In this document: positions 40,060-53,200 of the stretch, in pieces | How the letters are laid out: every line of letters begins with the position of its first letter | Position numbering within the stretch: position 1 is the first letter of the stretch | Position numbers and translations under genes: made by a program | Source of the DNA: Bradysia coprophila | Taxonomy: Eukaryota > Arthropoda > Insecta > Diptera > Sciaridae | Direction: 5' to 3' | Length of the DNA stretch: 64,000 nucleotides | Assembly (NCBI RefSeq): GCF_014529535.1 | Contig: NW_023503941.1 | Location: forward strand, 2,788,942-2,852,941 | The notes under the pieces: generated by a model | Seen by the model: the letters and a program-made list of their open reading frames with translations, nothing else | Databases searched by the model: none | Told to the model about the DNA's origin: nothing

Positions 40060-42570
40060 AATAATAATAATAATCGACATTTATTTAGCAAAAGCTATTA
40101 AAATTCACAATTTTACATAAATACACTAACATTGAGACATTACATCAATAATCAAAAATTGTCTTTCACAAATTGTCTCAACTTATCCTTAAACGTCCGT
40201 TCACACTTTGTGTTTTTTACATCACCCGGTAACGCATTGTATTGTATCAATCCCCTATTGAATACTGAATTCCAACTTTTTACACTCCTCTTGCATTCCA
40301 CCCTGAAGTCGTTCCTTGACCTTGTAGGATAATTGTGAATATCGCGGTTGTACGTCACCATTTCGCTGAGATATCGCGGTAGCTGACCATTTTTAAGTTT
40401 GCGTATGAATTTCATCGTTGTTTCGTGAACCCTTTGCCTGACGCTTAACAAGTCCAGTGCCTCCAACATACTCGCAATCGGTGTCAGTTTCTTGCAGCGG
40501 AGTATCGCCCGCATTGCTCTGTTCTGTAGTTTCTGCATACGATTGAATGATGACTCGTTGCTCAGATAAAGAATCGATGCACAATAGTCGAAGTGAGGTG
40601 CAATTACAGATTTGTAAATGCATATTCTTGCACCTATGGTCAAATTCCTAGCCAATCTTGCCAGCACTCCAACTTTCTTTGCCACTTTCTTGCACACGTA
40701 ATCTACGTGGGATTTGAAACTTAATTTTTCGTCAAGCATGACACCTAGGTACTTGAATTCACGTTCAATTCCCAACACTTCTCCGTCCATCCATATAGAG
40801 TTTAACGGTGCAGTCATAGATGAGTTTCCGAGCACCATAACTTTCGTCTTACTCACGTTTAGCTTTAACTTATTTAGCTTCAACCACTGGTTAACCCTCT
40901 CGAGCTCGCTGTTCATATCATTTCGCATTGCATCAATGTCATTCCCGTGCAGATAAATTAAGGTGTCGTCAGCAAATAGGTTTATGAAAGCACTGCGCAG
41001 TTGGCTTGGCATATCATTCACATATAGCACGAACAAAATGGCGCCCAGTACGGATCCTTGAGGAACTCCCAGGTTATTTGCCATTCGGTCTGATGTGTAT
41101 CCATTCACTTTAGTCTGTTGACTTCTTCCCTCCAGATAACCGGCGAACCAATTAATCACACTTTCAGAGCAACCAGTTTTCTCAACTTCTCCAGTAACCT
41201 TTTCCGGTCGATTGTCTCGAACGCTCTTTTCAAATCAAGGAATACCGCCAGAATTGTTTCGCCTTTTTCACCAATTTCTTTCCACTTCGCCAATACGAGG
41301 TTAAGCGCAGTCTCGCAAGAGTGATGCATTCTATAGCCTGACTGGTACCAAGATAACAGGTCATTTTCTATGATGTATTCGACCAGCTGATTCTTAACTA
41401 CAGTTTCGACCAATTTTTCTAGTGTAGGCAACATGTTCACTGGACGGAATTCTTCAGCTCGTTTTGGTCTGACGGTTTTCGGGACAGGCACTACAGTTGT
41501 GATTTTCCAATCATCCGGCATTGATTCATCCAAAGACTGATTAGCTATATCCTTCACGGTCTCTCCAATTATCGGCCACGCATCCAGCAGCATCTTCGGA
41601 CTGACCATTTTCGTATCACTCTTGTTCTTCATCTCCATCAAGCACTGTTTCAGGTAGTCTGCATCCACATGCATAAAATCGAACGTGGATTGACGTTGTA
41701 TCATAGGCTCATCCAACAATTCACTTGGGCCTATTGATCGGTTAATTTCCAGTACACTATTCACGTAGAATTTATTCAACCCGTTGGCTAATTCCACTTT
41801 GTCTGTGACCGTTGTTCCCAATATCTCCACTTCGCTAATTTCACCTTTCCGCTTTCCACTCAGCAAAGTTTTCAGAATTTTCCAAGTTTGCTTTGCATCT
41901 CCACTTGCCTTTGTCAATTTCCTTTCCATGTAGATTCTTTTTTTCTCTCTTATCGAAGTCAGGTATTGGTTTCTCGCCGTTCGATATTTAACCCAATTGC
42001 GATGTGATGAATCCAATACAGCTAAAGCATACGCATGATCTTTTTTTATCCTCATTTGGTTTAGTTCTTCATCGTACCATTTATTTTCCGTCCTCGTCGT
42101 CACTCTCACTTCTTTCGCAAAATGATCAATTGCTCCGATAATGGTTTCACTTAATACCTTCGACTTTTCATTTAAACTCATATCGTTATTTAACAATTCA
42201 CTCATATTTACCTCCTTCAATTTATCTAGAAATACCTCCGGCGAATAGCCCACTATCCTTCGTACTGTCTTATACTCTCTATTTCTGTCCAACAACCCTT
42301 CCACTTCGATTCTAATCGTTGAATGATCCGACACTTTATCGCTTGTTAACACTGTCGCTTCTAGATTTACATTTGACATTACTAGATCAATTTTAGTACG
42401 TGAAACTTTCGTTATCCTTGTAGGCTGTTTAACACACTGCTTCAGGCCATGAGAGTCAATGACTTGCTTTAATTTAGTCTGATAAGTGCCATATTTTAAC
42501 AGATCCACATTAAAATCTCCACTGATAATATGCCTATCCGCTCTACCAACTTGATCTTCGCACCTACTAC
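40060..42570 (-). mobile_element. Non-LTR retrotransposon (CR1/Jockey-like LINE), degenerate
   Basis: Minus-strand coding begins with the tail of an APE endonuclease (IISGDFNVDLLK near 42540-42500, then SRTKIDLVM and SDHSTIRIEV). It runs through a linker to RT motifs AEEFRPVNMLPTLEK, YQSGYRMHHSC and VFLDLKRAFETID. A one-base frameshift near 41175 moves the reading to the frame of WFAGYLEGRSQQ, GVPQGSVLGAILF and FADDTLIYLHG (catalytic Asp pair), then the thumb and a stop at 40152. The 3' end is AATAAATGTCGATTATTATT, an ATT/TAA repeat tail typical of several LINE clades. It is 5'-truncated and frameshifted, hence inactive, though otherwise open over about 790 codons, so fairly young. Confidence 0.9.
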
Positions 42571-42641
42571 TTCAGAAGACTACTTCAGAAGTGGACTGCT
42601 GCAGTTTCACAGTTTTACTATCTGATCTATAACTGCATTCA

Positions 42642-42795
42642 ATTCACGCCGTAAGTGTGCCTAAAATTTGAATTTTAAGTGAGCGATTCGATGAAGAAGT
42701 ACATTTCAAAGCTTTCTTGTATGAAAATGATGATACGTTAGAAAGACCTCCGCACATTCCATTTTGAATTTCGAACGCACTTACGACGTGAATTG
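42642..42795. mobile_element. MITE, family TTCACGCCGTAAGTG
   Basis: The ends TTCACGCCGTAAGTGTG and CGCACTTACGACGTGAATT are inverted repeats. Inner sequence TCCATTTTGAATTTCGA and AGAAAGACCTCCGCAC is shared, reversed, with 54996-55172 and 58306-58469. Confidence 0.8.
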
Positions 42796-42799
42796 ATGA

Positions 42800-44450
42800 T
42801 TTTCAGAGATTGATTTCAGAAATCTTTTACTTCATTTGTTGAACATGCTGTCAGCTGTTGCTGTCGTCGTCGATAACAGATGACAACCGTCGGTAACAGG
42901 TTAAACCCTTTCTTTCATGAAACAACTCGCGAATAGAACGAAATCAGTTTGATTTTTCTTAGTCTATTAAATAGTGTTTATTGTGAGCTTTGATTCTTGA
43001 GGCATTTCAGTTGGTTCCATGCTTGTGATAAGAATTTATCTCTAAATTGTGCTTCGTGTTGAACGTTTTAAAATTTTTGGTTTTGAAGATTTTTTGAGTT
43101 TTGCGGTGCTTTTCTGACCAGGGTTTCTCGTGGGTTTGGTTTTGTTTTCCGGGTAGTCCTTAAATGTTCTTTTGGTCCGTTGCTAAAGCGTAACGTAAAA
43201 AGACCCGGCGATGCCCTCATCTCAATGTAAAGAAAATGATTTTAAATTTGTTAAATAAAGGAAGTCAGGTCAGGTCTGGTCAGGTCAGGTCCACTGAACT
43301 TTTTTGTAAGTTTCATACACAATTGTCGCTCAATTTCAGTTCAGCCATGTGAAAGAATTTTCGTTTCTGAACGAGAACTCCTGACGATGACAGTTTAAGC
43401 GCCAAAAAAGAAAGAATTTTGGCGGAAAATTTTCGAAAACATCTGACCTCGATATTCGTGTGTGTTTGATATTCCAAATTATAAACCGCGACACACGGAC
43501 GTTCTCAATTCGCATAGATTCACATAGAGTTGAAATAGGGCCAATAAAACATTTTCGAGCGCCTTCCAAATCAATTTCCAACCAAGCACGGTGTTCCGTT
43601 CCGATTCAAAATCAACAGGTGAATTCGATTCGATCTGCTAAATATGCACGCACGCGTTGCAGTTTTTGTATATCAATTGTGGAAAATGTTTTCATTTATT
43701 TTCCCATTAAATGTGACAAAGATCGTTTTTGGCACTCATCGCACGGTAATGGTAGATATAAAAATCGGAAATATGCGAACACGGTTCTGTGCAGTGTGTG
43801 TGCACTACGAAATGTGCTCCGTGTCTGGATGTTTGTTTTGTCTACTAACTTGCCGTAGTAAATGTTTCTCGTTTTTAATTATAGAACAGAGGCACATAAC
43901 GATTACATTGTCACCAGTTATTGAAACCGGGCAGTGTCCATGCACTTTGTCAAAAGAAAATGCGCCCGATGTGTGCAAGTGATATATTCAATTAGAATTT
44001 TAATTGGACTAAACTCAGACGGGTTGTGTTGTTAAGTAATTTGTTTAAGCATTTAAAATTGCAAAACCAGCAGCGCGTGCAAAACGATAGTTTTCATAAA
44101 TTTTCGCTTGTTTACAGAGATGACCAATTATTTTTTTGTGTTTTTAAGTTTAACATTCGTCGGTTGAATATACAATTTTTGGCACGAGACTGATTTACTA
44201 TACCATTCGTTTCATCTGCGCTTAAAAAAAAAAGTAAAAATACCGAGAATGTCGCCGTATTTTTACATATTTCTGCCTGAGCTATGAGCTATACATCGAT
44301 CAATATGCTCCTCACTTACCCAGCAATGAACTCTGTACAACGGAATTGAGAATTGTCGTTTAACAGGAAACGTCATTAAAATTGGCTTCAGCAGTTTTGC
44401 AGCTGGTTCACTGGGTTCACGTAGTTCAAGAGAGAAATGGACATCATGCA
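42800..44450. other. No gene recognised
   Basis: The stretch contains GGTCAGGTCAGG clusters (43258-43292). Open frames at 43460-43982 overlap in two frames and have no recognisable domain. A 5' UTR or non-coding RNA cannot be excluded. Confidence 0.4.
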
Positions 44451-44455
44451 ATAAT

Positions 44456-44860
44456 AACCAAAATTCTGAAAGAACAGGTTAAGATGCTCACGACGACGGG
44501 TGACATCAAGTTTGTTGAACGCACTCATTGCATATTGAATGAAAAGTTCAAGGTTCTGTAAGAACAGGTTAAGACACTTTTGAGTTGATCACGAAGGCGG
44601 TAGCATCAAAATTTTCCTATGGCGACAAGTAGGTTTGTGAAACATTGTATGACGATTTCAATTGAACAAAAAAAATTGTTTTCAGGTTGACTTTTCACAC
44701 AATAAGTACGTTTAGCAAATTTGATGTCAACCGCTTTCGTTAGTGTGTAACCGGTTCTTTCAGAACTTTGGAAAAGTCAACTTGAAAACAAGACCGCCTT
44801 TGTAATCAACTCGGAAGTGTCTGAACCTATTCTCTCAGAACCTTGATAATAACTTCATCA
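44456..44860. mobile_element. Nested hairpin elements of the AAGGTTCTGAAAGAACAGGTT family
   Basis: GTTCTGAAAGAACAGGTTAAG and its inverse CCTGTTCTTTCAGAACCTT mark the ends; TTGATCACGAAGGCGG follows inside. Related ends occur at about 37262/38085, 48498/48820 and 54250/54590, so several copies are scattered from 37 to 55 kb. Confidence 0.65.
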
Positions 44861-46500
44861 AAAGTATTCTATGGAGCTGTTTAATGATGACAGCCACACC
44901 TATCCATACACGTCCGTTGTGTACACACTTATTGGTCGGGATTAATTAGAAAAATCGCCACGTTTTCGCGTAGTAATTGCAACCTTGGCTTCGCCTCAGA
45001 TCAACAAAAAATCACGCGAAAACTCGACTTTTCAACTTTTCCGCCTTGGTGACGTACAATATTTTACACGCTGGGGACACGTTGATGAAATGCACGGTTT
45101 TCGACGCAGAAGCATGTAAAATTCTTTACTGTGCCCCATTCTGTCAATTTCGTTTTTGCCATTACTGTAACGCAAATTGAGCGCTGTACGGTGATGGATT
45201 TTAAATACTTTGTTCGGTCAGTATTGAAAGAAACTTCCTCTCGGAATAGTGGATTTTCAGTTGCGATATTTCAATTTTGTTCTTTAAATAATTTCCATAA
45301 AGACATTTTAAATGGATTTTCCATTTTTAATGATTGTTTACGCCAAAAACTGTTGCTTATACTCTCTGCCAACGTCGTGTCTCAATTTAACTAACTCATA
45401 AAAGTGCAAGGACACACAACATTAAAAATATTACAATTTTGCTGATTGATCGAACCATTGTATATTTCACCTCTTTTTTCTCTCATTTCTTTCAAACTGA
45501 ACTGGTGTCTGTACATTTTTGAAAGACCAATAAAATTGTTATTTTATGGCACAGTTAGCGGGCGTGTTCTTTTTAATTGCAAACATTATTCTTAAACTCA
45601 ATAGAAAATGATACGATGACGCAACGAGTAGTATGTTGCATCAGAAAGGGTGGTAATAACAAAAAATGTATAAAAGGACTGATGGAATATAATCATGTCC
45701 GGAGCGATAGCGGAGAAGAAAGAACGAAGAAATTTTTTTGAGACGCGGCAACTGTGTATAGCCGAACATTTCAGTTTCTGCCCTTTGGTTTATATCACCA
45801 GAAAACATATTCTATCATATACTCGCTTCAAATACGAGCAAAACGAGCTGTCACTCGACTATGTAGGTTTAAAATTGCCGGAGATACATCGTTTTGAAAT
45901 TGGTCACTTTTCATACAAAATGCACCAAATTGACTTTTCCCAAACAATTAAAATCTTTCAACTTACTCTGTATGTTTCTATCTATCTATCTATCTATCGA
46001 CGGTCGATCTCGGAAACTAGTCAGCCAATCTCCATGAAATTTTGCAGGAACCTCAGGGTGGGCATAAAAATGAAATTGTGATACGCCATTACCCCAGGAA
46101 AAACCAGAATTTTGTTTTATTGGCCTCGAAGTGGTTTCTGAGTGAGGTTTTCGAGGGTCGGGAACGCGTTTTCGGCTGTAGCTTAGCTGTATTGAAACCT
46201 ACAGAGGCGTGCGACCCATCAAATGAAAGGTATTCGTAACACGATTCGAACAAAAAAATAATTGAAAAAATCTGGGCAGATTCGTTTGAGCTAGAGTGAT
46301 TAGAGTGACCAAATTTTGAGCTACTCGAGCGTAGGATGAAAGGACTAATATTTTTTTGGGTTATGAGAGATAGAGAATTACTTTCTTCGGCAAAGTCTCA
46401 GAGTTTTACGAGTAGAACAGAGGGGCATATGTGAAAAATGTCGAAAATTGGAAATGGGTGGGTCAATTGGGGTTTTGGAGATATTTCTTGAATGGTGGCA
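44861..46500. other. No gene recognised
   Basis: Open frames around 44977-46240 have no family character. The piece 45930-46050 with (TCTA)n repeats the sequence near 4960-5060. Confidence 0.4.
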
Positions 46501-46504
46501 GATA

Positions 46505-46575
46505 TAGAATTACTTTCTTCGTCAAATTTTCGATTTTCGTCAAATTTTCGATTTTCGTCAAATTTTCGATTTTCG
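46505..46575. repeat. 17-bp tandem repeat
   Basis: About three and a half copies of TCAAATTTTCGATTTTCG at 46518-46575. Confidence 0.8.
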
Positions 46576-46582
46576 AACCAAC

Positions 46583-46690
46583 ATTTTACCAAAAAAAATC
46601 TGCGTCGCAAAGTGGCAAATGTTCAGGAACAGACCAGCAAGAAAATTTATCTGCCACATGCGACGCAGAATTTCTTTGGTAAAGTTTTGG
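46583..46690. mobile_element. Hairpin MITE with GCGTCGCAAAGTGGCA core
   Basis: TTTACCAAAAAAAATCTGCG and AAAGTGGCAAATG are inverted at CATGCGACGCAGAATTTC. It is a diverged member of the GTGACGCA/AAGTGGCAGATG group. Confidence 0.65.
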
Positions 46691-47063
46691 TTGTTTCCAG
46701 TCAAATTTTTTTTGGTAAAAATTATTTGGCAGATGATGAGAAAAACTAAGCCTGCTTGTTTGAACTAAAATTGGGTGTAAAATTTAATTTTTGCGTAACG
46801 AAGCTGAAAGCGTCAATTCTAGCGATATCATTCATTTTAGAAATTGTACTTCAAAGACTGCGTTACACTTTTTTCGAAGAGATTTTTGTTGGGATAGCTT
46901 TGTTGCAAATAACTGTAAGCCCAAACTTTGTTAAAATTTTCGTCAGCCTGAAAGTTGAGGTTAAGTTGCCTTCTGTGGATGAAAGACATTTGGAAATGAC
47001 CTTAAAACAAACCTATGCACGGTTTTGGAGAGTCACTATCTTAAGCTTAGTAGACACTCAGTC

Positions 47064-47475
47064 GTAAAATGAAATTTTGACAGAAAGAATTAAAGTATAT
47101 AAACACTGAAGGTAATACAGAGAATGCTCACCCTCAACGGATCAGAGAAATTACGGATCCACACTTTCAGGTAAATTCATTTTCGTAAAGTTGTCTAACT
47201 TAGACTTGTGCAACATGACGGCCCTAAATCCTTCCAATTCATCACTAAATACAACTTGACGCAACGCCGCTAAATCGTTCCAGATTCACCACTAGATGCA
47301 ACTTGACGCAAACGAATTCAATACGTGTGTAACATGACGGAGCTAAAATTCACCTGAAAGTTTGGAACCGTGTGTAACTGCGGATTTGCATTACCTTCAG
47401 TGTTTATATACCTTGGAAAGAATAGCGCAAAAAGTGACAAAAAGTCCATAAATTTTCTGTCAAAATTTCATTTCA
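47064..47475. mobile_element. Foldback element
   Basis: TGAAATTTTGACAGAAAG and TATATAAACACTGAAGGTAAT near 47070-47115 are inverted near 47395-47475. The centre holds two direct ~60-bp segments with CAACTTGACGCAA. Confidence 0.7.
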
Positions 47476-47689
47476 CGGCACACGGCTAAGTGTCGACCGA
47501 CCTTAAGTGGGTAAGAAGTTCACCAAACAGATGAAGTCCGGATTAAGTTTTTTATGATTTCTATAGTCTCGACATCCACATATTTTCATAACTGAATATA
47601 CGGACTAACGTAGGCCTAGGAGTGGATTTTCACGAGTTGAAACATCCATGACGTCATAGCTCAAACGAGGTTCCAGTTCTTATTAAGAA

Positions 47690-47800
47690 CACAATTGTGG
47701 TCTACATTGACTCAACTGTTCAAATAGTGTCCTAACTGTTCGAAAACTGTTAGAAAACCAAACTAACTGTTCGAAAACTGTCCTAACTGTTCGAAATGGG
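47690..47800. repeat. Short repeats of AACTGTTCGAAAACTGT
   Basis: Several imperfect copies of CTAACTGTTCGAAAACTGT. Confidence 0.5.
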
Positions 47801-48515
47801 ACCATCTATGCCGTCAAACATAAAACTAACGCAAAGATTTAGGATTTACACGTGTTTCCTTGCCACCAATTGTGTTGTAAGCGTCATATGGATCGTCAGT
47901 GCTTTCTTTGTCGTTTTCAGTTTCTCCAATTTTACGAAAATCATATCGGGTGGTGTACTTTTCATCTTGGCTGTATGATCCATCACAACCTGTTTTGCAC
48001 AATATTTTATAACTTCAAAGACAATAAACCTTTCCACCATTGATTGTCACGATGAAAACAAATTCATTTTCGATTCCAAACAAACAGCTTTTCGATTTGG
48101 TTTTCAATTTCCATTTCAACAGCAATATCGGGTTGAAAAAGCGATTGACCCAGATTTTTACGAATTTTCTCTATTTGAATTTCCTTGTTTACTCCTTCTT
48201 CTTCGAACAATAATAAACGTTTCATGCATTGATACGACCGCCGTTTATATAGATTTATGTAAATTTCGACGTTGGATCTCTTTTTTATTGTCTTGTTGTC
48301 TCGTCGCGTCGTGATGATTGTACGTTTGCTATTCGCTTTTCAATCACAGCGATTTTCTTAAATTATTGAGTTCTGGGTTTGTATACAGAATGAATTCATC
48401 TTAAACGAAAATCGCAACGAAACTAGTGCATTCAAGATAAATCGACGGAATCGGTTATACTTGGGATGTACATTCATTGCAAGTACTTCCATCCAAGATC
48501 CTGAAAGAACAGGTT
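47801..48515. other. No gene recognised
   Basis: Overlapping short open frames on both strands near 47800-48040 have no domain. Nothing else was seen. Confidence 0.4.
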
Positions 48516-48640
48516 AAAGTATAGTTTCCACTTAAAAAGAGCACTACGTTTAGCCTCCGTTTACATGACAGTTGTAAAATAGAACAAAAGAACTGTCACG
48601 CAAACGGAGTGGAAATTGAATTTATTTCATGCGACATGCC
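48516..48640. mobile_element. Dispersed MITE, second copy of family CTCCGTTTGCGTGACAG
   Basis: Reverse-oriented relative of 7400-7545 (AGTTTCCACTTAAAAAGAGC, CCTCCGTTTACATGACAG, CTGTCACGCAAACGGAG). Confidence 0.65.
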
Positions 48641-49269
48641 GAAACGTTATGGGTTCTATTGTTCTCAATAGAAGCGCAACAGGTTACAAAAACAGAATTC
48701 CAAATTTTTGAAAAAAATATTTTCTTTAAGTTGATTACTCACACTATCTGTAGTGAGCGCGTTTATAAAATTTGGTGTCACTCGCCTCCGTGGTTGTCTT
48801 AACCTGTTCTTTCAGAACCTTGCTTCCATCCACAACTTCAAAGTCAAGAAAGGCCTTTACGCTAACTTCTGAGTAACTTCTGTTCATAAGCACGCTGATA
48901 AGAACAAAAACGCATTATCGTCTCTATCAAACCCTGGTTCGATTGATCATTATGTCATGGAGTTATCATCAAACTGCATCGTGTAAGGTTTTACATCCGT
49001 TTTGGGATCGACAATTTTTGCAATGGGTTTCTAGCAAATTTTTAAGAGATGATGATTCTCAGGAAATTCCGAAATTCGTTAAAATCCTAAGAATTCTTTA
49101 AAAAAAAAAATCCTAATAATGGGCAGCGTCAAAATCTGACGTGAACAACTTGTTTAAAAGTATGACGTTTAAGACGTCACATGTCATAAAAATTGACAGC
49201 AACAAACGAATTCAAATTAATGAAGTGTAACCGCAAAATTTCCTTTTGTTTTCAATAGCAGATTATAAC

Positions 49270-49970
49270 AGTTTACGTCAACATGTAATGAAATACGAAC
49301 GATTTTGTGTGAAGTGGCTGCAATAGTCAATTCCAGGCCATTAACTTACATGTCAAATGAATCATCCGAATTGGAAACGTTGAGTCCGAGTATGTTCCTG
49401 AAGGATTTAAAGCAAGAAGGTGCAGCAGATTTGGACAGTGTCAACGCTAAGAAATTCAACGAACGGCACCAATATCGAGTGAAATTGAAAACAGAATTGC
49501 AAACAAGATTCCGTTCCGAATACATGGGTCAATTGGTTCATCGAAAAGGTGCTCATGCGACGCGATCAATTGAAATTGGAGAATTGGTGTTGATCGTGAA
49601 TGAAAATCAGAAGCGAACGCTATGGCCAATAGCAAAGGTTGTTGAGTTAATTCCAAGCAAAGACGGTTTCATTCGAGTGGCTATGGTGAAAACAGCAAAA
49701 GGAATATTAGAACGTCCAGTGAAGTTGTTGGTACCGCTCGAAGTACGTGAGAACGAAGACATATCAGTCTTGGGAATTCCAGAAAAATACAAAGGGGAAA
49801 TTGTACAAATACAACAGTCGGTCAATGAGTCAACGACGAAGAAGAAGAAATCTAAATCGAAAATTAAAGAAAGAAACAATCCAACAGTAACAATGGAACA
49901 GATGGAGAAGCCAGCAAAAACGACAAGAAGTGGAAGAGTGGTGAAGACCGTTAATCGTTTTGGTGGATAG
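49270..49970 (+). pseudogene. BEL/Pao pol 3' end (integrase C-terminus and DUF5641-like tail)
   Basis: Plus-strand coding opens within the integrase-end motif LCEVAAIVNSRPLTYMS and continues through GAHATRSIEIGELVLIV and TLWPIAKVVELIPS, the DUF5641-like region, to a Lys/Glu-rich tail and a stop at 49968-49970. BEL pol proteins end this way. The upstream pol is absent: the frame is cut near 49270. The 28 bases between stop and LTR are the expected polypurine-tract region (TATTCGGTGGGAG). Confidence 0.88.
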
Positions 49971-49998
49971 TTAGAATATCAGGGATATTCGGTGGGAG

Positions 49999-50236
49999 TG
50001 TTCAGAAAAATAACTCTTGATTTTTCATTTAAGTAAACGGGTGGCGAATTGAATTATAAAAACGAATAGTGGGCGTTGAAGCGTTGTATAATTTGGGGCG
50101 AATAAAAAACTACTTCCTATTGTAACACGATTGAGTTTGCATCTAAAATAAAAGACAGTAGATCACTAGTGAAAAGATGAAGAACTGAGCACGATAAGGA
50201 GAGTTCTCTGGCTGAATATCAAACAGAATTCGGAAC
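49999..50236 (+). mobile_element. BEL/Pao LTR, plus orientation
   Basis: Starts TGTTCAGAAAAATAACTC and ends GAATTCGGAACA, so it has TGTTC...GAACA short inverted ends. It follows the plus-strand pol tail. It is the reverse complement of 53549-53787, with one indel. Its last base abuts minus-strand pol sequence directly. Confidence 0.9.
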
Positions 50237-53200
50237 ATGTAATTGTATTGAATTTACATTAGCTTTACTTAACCCAATCCATCGTGGTATCGTTATTTCT
50301 TTAACTTTCGCCAATTGTTTGCACCATTTTCTGAATTTCTGTGCGATGAGCTCTGGAACAGGATCTTTCCAACCAATTTCCGTTTTCCAACATTCTTGCA
50401 ATAGGACTTTCGGATAAACCACTAGAGGTGTGGTGAAGCCAATTGGATCGAATATTTTGTGAGTGGTCGATAAGATGATTTGCTTCGTAACTTCTTGATC
50501 TCCCAAATCACTGCCTTTATCGATATCGCAACTCAAAGTGTCCAGACCAAAGTTCCATGTCAAACCAAGAACTGAGATTTCTTTTGTCACACCGCCATGG
50601 TATGTTGGAGCATTCCATTCCCAGCCTCGTAATTCAAATTGGCCGGTCGATAGCAAATACGTTGCTTCATGTTCGAACTTGAAAACTTCTTCTTCGGTCT
50701 CAACGCTGGTAATGCAATTGTCCACGTAATTTGAGTCTTTCAATTGCTTTGCCGTTTCTTCGTATTGTTTGGTTGCTTCGTCCAATATTTTATTAATTAT
50801 TGCTGCCAATGTAAAGGAACTGCACGTCAGGCCAAACACCAGTCTCCTATGACGAAAAACCTTTATTTTATTAGACTTTTTCTCCCACCATAAGAAACGC
50901 AGGAAATCTCTATCCTTCGGTTGTATACTGATTTGCAGGAAAGCCTTCTTTATGTCGGATATTAAGCCATGTCTCCACAGTCTGAATCGGATCATTATTG
51001 ACGTTATCACCTCCAACAAATTAGGCCCTTTTTCCAAGGAGTCGTTGAGTGAAAGCGAGCCTTTTTCTTTCGCTGAAGCGTCGAACACCGGTCGTACTGG
51101 TGTGGTTAAACTACTTGGATTCAGTACTGGTTTGTGTGGCATATAATATGCACCATTTTCCAATTGATCTTCTGGTACTTGTTCGATTACTCCACTCATT
51201 TCCCAATCCTCGAATACTTTGCAGTAGGCTTCTTTCAATTCTGGGCTCAGTTTTCTCGACATAGTTATCAATCTTTGTTCTGCCATTTTCCTGTTCGACT
51301 TGAGAGGTGGACTACCATTGATGAACGGCAATGAAATTTCGTATCGTCCTTCGTCGTTGATTTTCAAATTCTTTTGAAATTGTTCGGTTATCGTTCGCAA
51401 ATTGGTTTCTTTTTTCTTCGTTTCTGCAGCATCTTCGATACCAATCAAGTCCAATCGCCAAAGATCAGCTACGTTCGCTTCTCGGATGAAAAGTGTGTGC
51501 ACCAACAAGGCCGTATCTGTATGATCATTGGAGGTGTTAGTCGGAACTGTTCCCATTATTGTCCATCCCAGGCTATAGTCCATTGCCACAAAATTTTCGT
51601 ATTCTTTCAATCGATGTATTTTATGCAATAAGCGTCCAGCTACATTGTTGCCAATAAGCAATTCGATCTCAGCCGAACCAACTCCTACATCTGTTAAGAT
51701 AATGTTTTCTTCTTGTAATTTTTGTAGCCAATTACCTTGGACGATTCGTTTAACATCGAAACAAATTCGTTCCTGTTCCAGTACATCGAATTTACAAGCG
51801 TATGATCCATCCAAATTTTCGGCTAAAATTCTGTAACGACCATGCACCGTTTCCTTCAACTGATGACCTCCAAATAACTCATGAATCAGAGTTTCTTGAC
51901 CTAATTTCTCGAGGCCGAGTTCTTTTATCACTCTTTTCAGCAAATAAGTTTTGTGGGATCCTGAGTCAATTGCCGCTCGTACAACTATACTTCGGCTACC
52001 ATTGTGAATTCGAATCAACAAAGTGGAAAGCACAGATTCCTCTTTTCTCTCTTTCAGTAACAAATTCGATGTGGGTGATGCTTGAACTAATTCTTTCGAC
52101 TGGCTTAACCCCACGTTGGTTTTTTCTGTGACCTTTCTTGTATTATCCGGACACATCATGTGACAATGTTGACCTTCGCATGTTTCACATTTCAATCGAT
52201 CTTTGTTCGGGCAATTTGGTGTTATGTGACCTCGGTTTAGACAACTAAAACACACCTTTCCTTCTTTACAGGTTTTTTGTTTCTCTGCCAGGCTCATTTT
52301 CGCACCTTTCCAACACTTGCGAGAGAAATGCGATTTCCCTCCACAGAAAATGCATACTTCCCGTTTTCTTTCGTCCGATGAACCAACAATTAATCCCGCT
52401 GCTGATGGAATTTCATATTTGTCCTCTTTCTTCGGTACTTTCTTCGATTGGTCTCCAAATCCGCCTCTAGCCATTGAAATTCGTTCTTCACTTTCCACTT
52501 CACTTTTGACGAACAGCATCAAACGACTTAGGCGATCGGTTTCCTCTCTGTTCAATGGCAAGAATCGATGACGTTCCCATGCTCGCAATATATCCTCTGG
52601 CAGACATGATTCAACGAGTGGGTATAATATTGCTACAAATTCGTCTCTGGTTACATTCAGCGACTCTAGAGCTCGCAACTGCGTTTCCAACTTATCGTAC
52701 AATGACGATATGCTCATCTTCTTGGATTGATTCAATGCATTCGACAATACCAGCCGTAGTAACTCTCGGACATAATATTCGATCAGCATGTCTTTGTTTC
52801 CGAATCGTTCTTTCAAATGTTTCACCACTTTCGGGTAATTTTCTGCAGTCATCGGAAAGCTGTCGACGACTTCTCTTGCTTTCGAACTCTCTTCAGTTGA
52901 TTGCCGCAGATAATGAAACTTGTCTTCATCGGCCATCTCCTCATCCTTGTGAATTTTTTGAAATTGTGCCCAAAAAGCCAGCCATTCTTTCAGGTCACCT
53001 TTAAATTTAGTAAATTCAATTTTCGGCAGTTTGTATTTCTTTTCTGTCTTTTGACGACTGACGACTGTTCCAAAAACATCGGAATTCGTATCTGACGCAA
53101 TAGGTTTGAGTCGCTGCATCAGTGACTCGATTCTTCTACGATAGAAGCACATCTTTTCCTCATATTCGCTCGACTTTTCATATTCTTCGTTTATTTGTTC

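Noticed and set aside
43460-43982. Overlapping 132- and 112-codon plus-strand frames as a gene
   Set aside because: No domain, no splice or polyadenylation context, and two frames equally open. There is not enough to call it.
50665-50760. YVDN instead of YVDD in the BEL reverse transcriptase as an inactivating mutation
   Set aside because: YVDN is known in BEL/Pao elements, so it need not be damage. The truncation after the RT region is the real defect.
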